This document shows, one piece after another, positions 15,753 to 21,933 of a DNA stretch of 26,556 bases. The notes under the pieces were generated by a model. It saw only the letters and a program-made list of their open reading frames with translations. It was not told the DNA's origin and searched no databases. This DNA comes from JAOTYV01 sp041557595 (lineage in GTDB: Bacteria; Pseudomonadota; Alphaproteobacteria; UBA8366): assembly GCA_041557595.1 (NCBI GenBank), contig JBFFGE010000046.1, positions 1 to 26,556 of the forward strand. The letters are read 5' to 3'. A program made the translations under genes and the position numbers. Numbering within the stretch: the stretch's first letter is position 1; each line of letters begins with the position of its first letter.

Positions 15753-16421
15753 ATGGACACTGTGGTAACGCTGCTTTTCGGACGCAATAAACTCTTCCGC
15801 GAAGGTCTGAAAAGGTTGCTGAAGGGATCGCAGTTCGAAGTCGTGGGCGAAGCCGATGATGTCAGCATGTTCGAGATCCCGACGGAACTCGAACCGGGCC
15901 TGATCTTGATCGACCTGTCCTCCAATCCCAGCCATATCGTCGACGACCTCACGCATCTTAGCAGCGCATTGCCCGATTCGCCGGTGGTCATCCTGAACGA
16001 TAATCTGTGTTCCAATACGCTCGCTTCGTGCCTTGCCGCCGGGGCCAGCGGGTATCTGATGAAAGATATTTCGCTGGATGCCTTGCTGATCTCGCTTCAG
16101 CTCGTGGTCTTGGGCGAGAAGGTGTTCCCCACCCATCTCGCGGCCTTACTCGTCAACGGCGTCGCCAACGCGGTGCCGGCCAGCGTGCCCACGGACAATT
16201 CCTACGGATTGTCGGAGCGTGAGATGCAAATCCTGCAATGCCTGGTCCAGGGCGATTCGAACAAGTTGATTGCCAACCGGCTCAGCATTACCGAAGCGAC
16301 CGTCAAGGTGCACATGAAAAGCCTGTTGCGGAAAATTAACGTGAGCAATCGGACACAAGCCGCTATTTGGGCGCTGAACAACGGCTTGATGCCAAGCGCC
16401 GGTTCCGCCTCAACCGACTGA
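15753..16421 (+). CDS. LuxR-type regulator with receiver lacking the acidic pocket
   Basis: 222 residues: a receiver-like domain (about 1-120) and a LuxR helix-turn-helix (about 153-210, LSEREMQILQCLVQGDSNKLIANRLSI). Aligned with the canonical neighbour, the Mg-binding acidic pair is replaced by Gly10-Arg11 (LFGRNKLFREG) and the conserved Thr82 by Asn, while Asp54 and Lys104 remain. Phosphorylation by the normal route is therefore unlikely. CsgD/VpsT-type regulators of matrix and polysaccharide genes show comparable loss. The segment where VpsT-class proteins carry a c-di-GMP motif reads V-F-P-T, so that ligand is not supported. GGGGA seven bases before the ATG marks the start. It is convergent with the next regulator, 16 bp apart. 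Confidence 0.85.
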   Translation: MDTVVTLLFGRNKLFREGLKRLLKGSQFEVVGEADDVSMFEIPTELEPGLILIDLSSNPSHIVDDLTHLSSALPDSPVVILNDNLCSNTLASCLAAGASGYLMKDISLDALLISLQLVVLGEKVFPTHLAALLVNGVANAVPASVPTDNSYGLSEREMQILQCLVQGDSNKLIANRLSITEATVKVHMKSLLRKINVSNRTQAAIWALNNGLMPSAGSASTD

Positions 16422-16437
16422 CGCCACGGCGTCTCAA

Positions 16438-17271
16438 CTATCGGGAAACAGCCCCCCCCCGCCGGATATCGGAGCGGCGGTGGGCGATGAAGACCGCCGC
16501 TTCGGTGCGATTTCGAAAATGCAGCTTGCCGAGAATATTCCGGACCAGCGCCTTGGTTTGAGGTTCGGAAATCTCCAGGCGCGCCGCGATATCGCGGTTG
16601 CTGCTGCCAAGCCCCAATTCGTCGAGCACACTGCGCTCTTCCTCATCGAGTTTTTCCAGCAGGCGCAGACGAAGATTGTCGAGCCCGAAATCGTTTCCGA
16701 CACCGGAGGGAACGATCGTATATCCGCTGCCGCTCAACCCGACCAGGCGGCCAATCTGGTGCAGGACGAGGTCGGTGAACAACCATGCGTCGGCGAGATG
16801 AAGCGCGCTTGCCGCCTCCAGCAAACGGTCGCTGTTGAGCGCGACGATGACCCGCGCGTGGCGCGAAAGCTTGACGAAGGCGTTGGCATCGGATTCTCGG
16901 AGTTTTTGAATCGTTTCGAACCAAACGATCAGGTAATCGGTGCGATGTGCATCGGTGATCGCATTATAGTCCAGGCCGTCGATCACCCGGACATCGAATT
17001 GTGGAATGTGGGCAAGCGCCGAAACCAGCGCCTCGCGCTCGGCCGCCGGCGCGACCGACACCAGAATTCGGGTCCGACGGCCGTACCCTTTCTGGGCCTG
17101 CGATTCAATCGCGTCATTCAAACTGAGACTTCCATTTCCCCACACACCTGCTCCAGGGGCATCTCCGATATGTTCATCCGCCACGCGGAGAGCGCCGTCG
17201 AATGTTTGTAATCCCGTCGGCTCCAATTGCCGGTCGAAATTTCCCGTCGAAGTCCCATTCCCCTTGGACAT
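16438..17271 (-). CDS. LuxR-type regulator with fully degenerate receiver-like domain
   Basis: 277 residues from the ATG at 17271. The first ~65 residues are low-complexity and unlike a receiver; residues 67-178 keep receiver-like hydrophobic periodicity (RTRILVSVAPAAEREAL, DYLIVWFETI, ARVIVALNSD). By alignment with the canonical neighbour the acidic pair is Val73-Ala74, the phosphoacceptor is Trp117, the Thr is Asn146 and the Lys is Phe165: nothing catalytic survives. A LuxR-type helix-turn-helix follows at about 208-266 (SSNRDIAARLEISEPQTK). It probably binds DNA independently of phosphorylation. I chose 17271 over ATGs at 17277 and 17286 because GGAAAG sits seven bases upstream and a -10-like TATAAT lies only 6 bp beyond 17286. 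The C-terminus is encoded across a nine-base C/G run. It lies downstream of the polysaccharide genes on the same strand. Confidence 0.78.
   Translation of the reverse strand: MSKGNGTSTGNFDRQLEPTGLQTFDGALRVADEHIGDAPGAGVWGNGSLSLNDAIESQAQKGYGRRTRILVSVAPAAEREALVSALAHIPQFDVRVIDGLDYNAITDAHRTDYLIVWFETIQKLRESDANAFVKLSRHARVIVALNSDRLLEAASALHLADAWLFTDLVLHQIGRLVGLSGSGYTIVPSGVGNDFGLDNLRLRLLEKLDEEERSVLDELGLGSSNRDIAARLEISEPQTKALVRNILGKLHFRNRTEAAVFIAHRRSDIRRGGAVSR
16452..16460. repeat. Nine-base homopolymeric C tract (G9 on the coding strand)
   Basis: A run of nine C residues lies inside the last codons of the minus-strand regulator (encoding RGGAVSR at its end). Slippage would change only the final six or so residues and the stop position, so an on/off switch is unlikely, but the tract is a hotspot for both replication slippage and sequencing error. 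Confidence 0.6.
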
Positions 17272-17291
17272 GACCATGCTTTCCATGCGTC

Positions 17292-17297
17292 ATTATA
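17292..17297 (-). promoter_or_regulatory. -10-like TATAAT for the degenerate-receiver regulator
   Basis: TATAAT on the minus strand lies 20 bp before the chosen ATG at 17271, predicting a transcript with a very short leader that still includes GGAAAG. No good -35 is visible 16-18 bp further up, so an activator may be needed. Confidence 0.4.
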
Positions 17298-17774
17298 ATT
17301 TTTACCGCAAGTCGAGTCGCCGTAGTTCCGAGATCGGCCGTCGCAACGGATGGCTGTGCCTGCTCGCGGATTCAGCCCACCACACCGTGAGACGGATCTA
17401 CCGGATCAATCGATGGCCTGATTGCGCCGATATTTAAATCTTCACAAAACCTTGATTAAATGTATTACCTCAACACGTTATGATCCGTCCACGCCGCATT
17501 GTCGGTAGCGAAATAACAGCGGGGGTACCCATAACGACATGGCGCTGCCTCGCTTGGACCGGCACGCGAATCAATCCAAGCAATTGTGCTGTCATTACAG
17601 CGGCAACTGCGCCGGCCACGCCAGCGGACGCGGCTCCTCTTTTGGGAATGCGCGTCGCGGAGGGACACAATGCGCCGCCAAACGAACTTGCGCCGCCCAT
17701 TGGGCGGCGCAAACGCATCGTAAAAAAATCTATCAGGTGGGTGCGACGTTCGCCGGTTACCCCGCCGGCGCGCC
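17298..17774. other. Intergenic region with a strong hairpin
   Basis: About 480 bp without a convincing gene. The part near 17430-17470 is A+T-rich and may hold upstream promoter elements of the minus-strand regulator. Two small overlapping open frames here (17480-17800 plus, and one on minus beginning near 17720) lack ribosome binding sites and recognisable sequence. The main structure is the hairpin at 17688-17712. Confidence 0.5.
17688..17712. terminator. GC-rich hairpin downstream of the sugar-transferase gene
   Basis: TTGCGCCGCCC (17688-17698), ATT or a smaller loop, GGGCGGCGCAA (17702-17712) form an 11-bp perfect stem 63 bp past the stop of the WbaP-type gene. In the minus-strand direction only a short T stretch follows, so it is not a textbook intrinsic terminator; on the plus strand it is followed 8 bp later by TAAAAAAA, the wrong base for termination. 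It may act as a transcript-stabilising or weak terminating stem. A second TGCGCCGCC copy at 17671-17679 could compete for pairing. Confidence 0.4.
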
Positions 17775-19358
17775 TTAATAGGCGCCGGTTCCGCGGATGA
17801 CGATGATGAAGGTTCGCATCATCACATAGAGATCGAGCCAAACCGACCAGTTCCGGATGTAGTAGCTATCCAGCGATTCCTGCACACCCAAATCACCGTC
17901 GCTGCGCGCCGAAATCTGCCAGAAGCCGGTAAGCCCCGGCAGTACGCTGGATCGAATATCGCAAAACCGCCGATCGAATTTTTCCAAATGGTAGTCGGGG
18001 AACGGCCGGGGGCCGACCAGCGACATATCGCCCCGCAGGACATTGAAGACCTGCGGCAATTCATCCAGGCTAGTCCGGCGCAGGAAACGGCCAACGCCGG
18101 GCAACACGCGCGGATCCTTGCGAAGCTTGAAGAACCGCTGCCATTCCTCGCGAACGTCCGGATTTTCGGCCAGATGGTCGACCAACCGCTTTTCCGCATC
18201 CTTGTACATCGTGCGCAGTTTCAGGACGCGAATGCGCTTATTCTTAAAACCGCGCCGTTCCTGTACGAAAAAGATCGGTCCGCCATCGACCAGGAATATC
18301 CAGAGTCCCGCGAGCGCCAGAATCGGCAGGGACAGAATCGCGGCCGGAATTGCGATCGCGAAATCGAGCGCCCGCTTGATGAGATAGTTGTGCTTGACCA
18401 GCAGGTTGTTCTTGACCTGCAATCCGACCACCTCTTCGAGATCGACCGGCGAGACCCAGAGGCTCTGCAGACCGAAAAGATGCGGTACGATAATCACATT
18501 CTCGAATTGCAGACCCTCGAGGACTTTCGACGTCTCACGCCCATTCAGACGCGGCATCGCGATCAGCGCATTTCGCACCGGCAAGCGGCTGAAATTGCTG
18601 GCATGGGCGATCGGACCGAGAACGCGAACGCCCTCGATCTCCGTCCCCCATTTCTCGGCATCGTCGTCGAAGACGCCGATCGGCCGGAATCCCAGTTCGG
18701 GCCGACGTTGCAGCAAGCGCACGACGGCTTGACCGGTCTGTCCCCCACCGAGAATGACCGTAGGCTGCCCCCATCGCCGCATGGAAATCAGCGAGTGCCG
18801 AACCAAGGCTTCGACAATGGAAGGCACGAAAACGGCAAACAGGGCCGACGCGACCAAGATTCCGCGCGACAGGTCGTCTTTGTATTGCAGGTAGTTCCAC
18901 GTGATGAGCAAACCGAACAGAATGAAGCTCGCCACGACGCGCTGGCGCAAACGCGACGCCGGGTTCGTTCCGTATCCCGGATACATGCCGATGAAATTCA
19001 GCGCCACCGGCAACATCGTTACCGCAATCGCAATGTCGATATATTGCGCCATGCTGATTTCGATTGGCCAAATCGGCGCCAAGCCAAGCCGGGTCAACGT
19101 TCCAAGGACGACGCACAGCTCCAACGCCACGACATCGGCCAGGAACATGACGATCCAGGTCCCGCGCCACTCCTGCGAATTCTTCGCAAGCTCCCGCCAT
19201 TTTACTTGCGGATGCTCGGTGACCCGCTCGGCCCCTGCTGTAATTTCCGCAGGCCTGTCCAACACGTCGGCGCCGGCCGAAATTGCCGCGCCGGTTACCC
19301 GCCTTGTTCCCCTCGGCTCCTGTGCCGCACTTTTACTTGAAGCAATTTCGGTTGCCAA
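17775..19358 (-). CDS. wbaP: WbaP-type undecaprenyl-phosphate sugar-1-phosphate transferase
   Basis: 527 residues with the full polyprenyl glycosylphosphotransferase layout. Several N-terminal membrane segments lie between about residues 50 and 165. A nucleotide-binding-like domain follows (TVILGGGQTGQAVVRLLQR, then IGVFDDDAEKWG). The C-terminal catalytic domain starts near KRALDFAIAIPAA, with QERRGFKNKRIRVLKLRTM, RRTSLDELPQVFNVLRGDMS carrying the conserved Asp-Glu, LVGPRPFPDYHLEKF and a terminal RGTGAY. It would transfer a sugar-1-phosphate (galactose or glucose) to undecaprenyl phosphate, the committed first step of the exported polysaccharide at the inner membrane. The start is TTG at 19358 with AGGAGG five bases before it. 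A 445-bp A+T-rich leader region precedes it, suggesting its own promoter. Confidence 0.9.
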   Translation of the reverse strand: MATEIASSKSAAQEPRGTRRVTGAAISAGADVLDRPAEITAGAERVTEHPQVKWRELAKNSQEWRGTWIVMFLADVVALELCVVLGTLTRLGLAPIWPIEISMAQYIDIAIAVTMLPVALNFIGMYPGYGTNPASRLRQRVVASFILFGLLITWNYLQYKDDLSRGILVASALFAVFVPSIVEALVRHSLISMRRWGQPTVILGGGQTGQAVVRLLQRRPELGFRPIGVFDDDAEKWGTEIEGVRVLGPIAHASNFSRLPVRNALIAMPRLNGRETSKVLEGLQFENVIIVPHLFGLQSLWVSPVDLEEVVGLQVKNNLLVKHNYLIKRALDFAIAIPAAILSLPILALAGLWIFLVDGGPIFFVQERRGFKNKRIRVLKLRTMYKDAEKRLVDHLAENPDVREEWQRFFKLRKDPRVLPGVGRFLRRTSLDELPQVFNVLRGDMSLVGPRPFPDYHLEKFDRRFCDIRSSVLPGLTGFWQISARSDGDLGVQESLDSYYIRNWSVWLDLYVMMRTFIIVIRGTGAY

Positions 19359-19653
19359 ACCGACCTCCTCATCCCTCGTCGGGCATAGTCACCCGAGGCT
19401 GGTACAGAATAATTATTGGGCGTCCCCTCTATTAGGCTGGGGTGGGCCCTTTTATTTTGCATTATTGTCGTATCTATTATTGGGCATTTTATTGCTTCAC
19501 TAGAACTCAGATAAAAGTACCCGTCGGAATAGTAATAGGTTCTCAAGTGTCTGGGATCAAAGCGAATTGGGTGTTAGCTATTTAGGTATTAGTAGTAATA
19601 AATTTGCGTCAAATATCGCCTAAATGATTAGTTGAGCGTCGCCACCTACCCAT
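19359..19653. promoter_or_regulatory. A+T-rich upstream region of the WbaP-type gene
   Basis: Roughly 300 bp without a gene. Adjacent to the ribosome binding site, CCTCG (19374-19378) and CGAGG (19394-19398) can pair four bases from the AGGAGG at 19364-19369. ATTATTGGGC occurs twice as a 10-bp direct repeat, at 19412-19421 and 19476-19485. TATTAGTAGTAATA near 19590 is a small inverted repeat. The promoter is probably here, but no hexamer pair was convincing. Confidence 0.45.
19412..19485. repeat. 10-bp direct repeat ATTATTGGGC
   Basis: Two exact copies at 19412-19421 and 19476-19485, 64 bp apart, in the region upstream of the WbaP-type gene. They could be tandem regulator sites. No third copy was noticed in the other gaps of the locus. 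Confidence 0.35.
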
Positions 19654-19682
19654 AAGAACAAAGCCGGCCGGGACCGGCCGGC
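19654..19682 (-). terminator. Rho-independent terminator of the SPOR-protein gene
   Basis: In minus-strand direction GCCGGCCGG, a two-base loop (or a four-base loop with one pair fewer) and CCGGCCGGC form a 9-bp G+C stem (19663-19682), followed by TTTGTTCTT (19662-19654). Stem plus U-rich tail about 120 bp after the stop at 19804 is a good intrinsic terminator and separates this gene from the WbaP-type gene transcriptionally. Confidence 0.6.
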
Positions 19683-19803
19683 CAGCGGGCGACGTTGCTG
19701 CGGAGATTTCGAAAGCGGGAAATGTTCGTTTACCGGCCGCACGCTGCTCTCGCCAATCATCGACGCCATTAGCCGCTTCGGTGGCGAGCAGATTACGCGG
19801 GGA

Positions 19804-21846
19804 TCAGCGATCGGCCTTCTGCAGGCAATAAAACAGCCCCGGCAGGCGATCGCACAGGTGATGCCGATGATCCAGTTCCAACAAATGGATCTTGAAATAC
19901 GACCGTACGAGCTCGACCTCGCGGACGAGCGCGCGATCGAGTTGTTCCATCAACAGTTCCTTGCGGTTGAGCGCAACACCAACCTGATTCAGGAATACCC
20001 AATTCAAGAAAATGAGCTTGTATTTCGACGGTTCCGTGGACAAGAGGTCCTTCAATCGGGAATTGACCAGCATGGCCGAGCTATCGGTCTCCGACGGCGC
20101 CTCGGCGATGTCGGAAACGTCAAATACCTTCTGGAGAAATTTGTCGCGGGCGCTGCGCGATTCGCGAAGCTGCGCGCTGTCGAACTCGCGAATGAACTGG
20201 GCGGCCAAATCGCCCTCCACGTCCACGTCTTCCACGCTCGGCGCTTCATCGACCGCGTTGAGCGCTTCGGCGAAGGCCGCATTCTGGGCGGACCGCCGGC
20301 GCGATCGGAAATGTCTGAAGCCGATCCATCCCGCCGCCAGAATGGCTATGGCGGCGCCGCCCCACCCGCTCAAGAAGAGCCAGATTTTTTGGAAAATGAC
20401 ATCGAACCAGCGCCGTCCCACGATCGGCGCCGGGCTTCCCGACGCGCCGCGCGCCGGGACGATCACGACCCCTTTAGACAAGACCGCGACATGATCGCCG
20501 AGATCCGTTGCGGAATTCCCCGCCTCCGGGGATATCGCCGGATCCTCGTGCGGAAGTGCCGCCTCGGCCTCCGACGCGGCGGGCGACGTCGCGATCGTAT
20601 CCGGCGACGCAATGGTCGAACCGGGCCGAGATTTCGAACCTGAGCGATCATCGGGCCGTGCCGGGGTTGGCAGCGCCAATGATGCCTGCCGCTGCGGCAC
20701 AGTATCCTCGGTCTTCCCGGCATCGGTCCGCTCATTCGCCGATTCGGCCGCCTTCGCCAGCGGCGCGACCGTCGCGCCAACGATGGGGCGGCGCGGTTGC
20801 GCGGGCGGCGCGGGCGGCAGACGATCGGCGGCCGTGACGGTCGACGTGCGGAGCGCTCCAATGGGCACACCGGTTTCGTCAATGACAACCGCCTGGCCTC
20901 TGCGGGTCTGGACCAGGCATTTTTGTTTGTTCCGCTTCAGAACGGTACAAACATGCCGCGCCTCCGACAGATCCTGAAATGGTCCGGTCAGCAGCCGAAA
21001 ATACACGCGATCCCCTTTGAGGACGGCCTTCTCAATCGAAATGCCGGACTGCCGCAATACCGCGATATTCGTATCGCTGATTTTCCGCCACTCGTTTCGA
21101 GCCGCCCGATCCGACACCAGGGACGCCAATTGGATAAAGAACGAGCGCTCCCGGCCCCTCTTGAACCGGATCGTCGGAATTTCGGCGCCGGACCGGCCGC
21201 GCGCTGCGGTCACTGCCGTTACGGCAGTAAATTCACGGATCGGAGCCTTCTTGGCGACCGTGCCGATATCGTCCGGTCGGCCCGGTGTCGGTGCCGATAA
21301 TCGTAACGGTGTCGACGACGATGCTATTGCCGGTATCAGCGCCGGGGATTCCTTTCGCGCCGGCCGGGCCGGTTCGGAGTCCGCTGCAACCGCACACGCC
21401 GCGGCGGATACATTGGGTCCACAACGCTCCTCCGTCCCCGGCGGCTGCGGACGGGTCTGCATCGGCGGGAGATCGAGCTGGGCGGCAATCAGTTGCGACC
21501 AAAGATTGCGATCGACTTTCGGCGATCCATTCAGGCCTTTGATGCGCATGAAGTTTCGAATTGCCGACCTGGTCCGTTGATTGAGGACGCCGCTAATCGG
21601 GCCGGGATTGACTGTCCCGTAATGCTTCGGGTCGCCGTCGGATAACTGATGAAGCAATCGCTGGATGGTCCGGACATCGACATCGGCGTTGGACGCCACA
21701 ACCGCATCGCCGGGTTTGACGGATTGGGCGAAGGCTGCGCCACGCACCGTCAGCCCGTCCTGTCCAAGGTGGAAGAGGCTCAGATTGACTGCACACAATA
21801 GAATCAGACACGTCCATTGGGCTGGGCCCCTTGGCCGCATTTTCAT
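19804..21846 (-). CDS. Membrane protein with PG-binding-like and SPOR domains, in polysaccharide locus
   Basis: 680 residues of unusual composition. A signal peptide or anchor is at about 1-40 (TCLILLCAVNLSLFHL, later AAFAQS). Residues about 55-115 resemble a peptidoglycan-binding fold (TIQRLLHQLSD, then RTRSAIRNFMRIKG). Residues about 232-320 look like a SPOR domain (FFIQLASLVSDRAARNEW, YFRLLTGPFQDLSEARHVC, CLVQTRRGQ). A Pro/Ala/Ser-rich linker follows, then one transmembrane helix at about 485-508 (GWGGAAIAILAAGWIGF) and a ~160-residue helical, mostly charged C-terminal region. Predicted topology puts the SPOR and PG-binding parts in the periplasm and the tail in the cytoplasm. It may tie polysaccharide export to peptidoglycan; that is inference. 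GGAGGA lies six bases before the ATG at 21846, and a strong hairpin abuts it. No known polysaccharide protein matches the whole architecture. Confidence 0.75.
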   Translation of the reverse strand: MKMRPRGPAQWTCLILLCAVNLSLFHLGQDGLTVRGAAFAQSVKPGDAVVASNADVDVRTIQRLLHQLSDGDPKHYGTVNPGPISGVLNQRTRSAIRNFMRIKGLNGSPKVDRNLWSQLIAAQLDLPPMQTRPQPPGTEERCGPNVSAAACAVAADSEPARPARKESPALIPAIASSSTPLRLSAPTPGRPDDIGTVAKKAPIREFTAVTAVTAARGRSGAEIPTIRFKRGRERSFFIQLASLVSDRAARNEWRKISDTNIAVLRQSGISIEKAVLKGDRVYFRLLTGPFQDLSEARHVCTVLKRNKQKCLVQTRRGQAVVIDETGVPIGALRTSTVTAADRLPPAPPAQPRRPIVGATVAPLAKAAESANERTDAGKTEDTVPQRQASLALPTPARPDDRSGSKSRPGSTIASPDTIATSPAASEAEAALPHEDPAISPEAGNSATDLGDHVAVLSKGVVIVPARGASGSPAPIVGRRWFDVIFQKIWLFLSGWGGAAIAILAAGWIGFRHFRSRRRSAQNAAFAEALNAVDEAPSVEDVDVEGDLAAQFIREFDSAQLRESRSARDKFLQKVFDVSDIAEAPSETDSSAMLVNSRLKDLLSTEPSKYKLIFLNWVFLNQVGVALNRKELLMEQLDRALVREVELVRSYFKIHLLELDHRHHLCDRLPGLFYCLQKADR

Positions 21847-21861
21847 CCCAAATCCTCCATC

Positions 21862-21880
21862 TGCCGCGGGGGCCGCGGCA
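21862..21880 (-). promoter_or_regulatory. Strong hairpin three bases upstream of the SPOR-gene ribosome binding site
   Basis: TGCCGCGG (21862-21869), GGG, CCGCGGCA (21873-21880) form a perfect 8-bp stem with a 3-base loop. The Shine-Dalgarno GGAGGA occupies 21853-21858 on the minus strand, so only three bases separate it from the stem. Such a stem may hinder or position the ribosome, or protect the mRNA. The gap from the preceding gene is only 87 bp, so this leader may be part of a longer transcript with the kinase gene. Confidence 0.5.
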
Positions 21881-21933
21881 TTCCCAACAAAGAGATCGAC
21901 AAAGCGTGCGCCCCGAGATCACACGCTCATTTT

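Noticed and set aside
17688..17712. Textbook rho-independent terminator
   Set aside because: The stem is strong, but no U tract follows it in either transcription direction, so it is listed only as a hairpin with possible terminating role.
17470..17841. Small minus-strand frame with a hydrophobic patch
   Set aside because: It starts inside the WbaP-type gene, has no ribosome binding site at any internal start, and spans a hairpin.
19295..19546. 83-codon minus-strand frame in the gap before the WbaP-type gene
   Set aside because: It overlaps the WbaP start in another frame, has low-complexity sequence and covers the probable promoter region.
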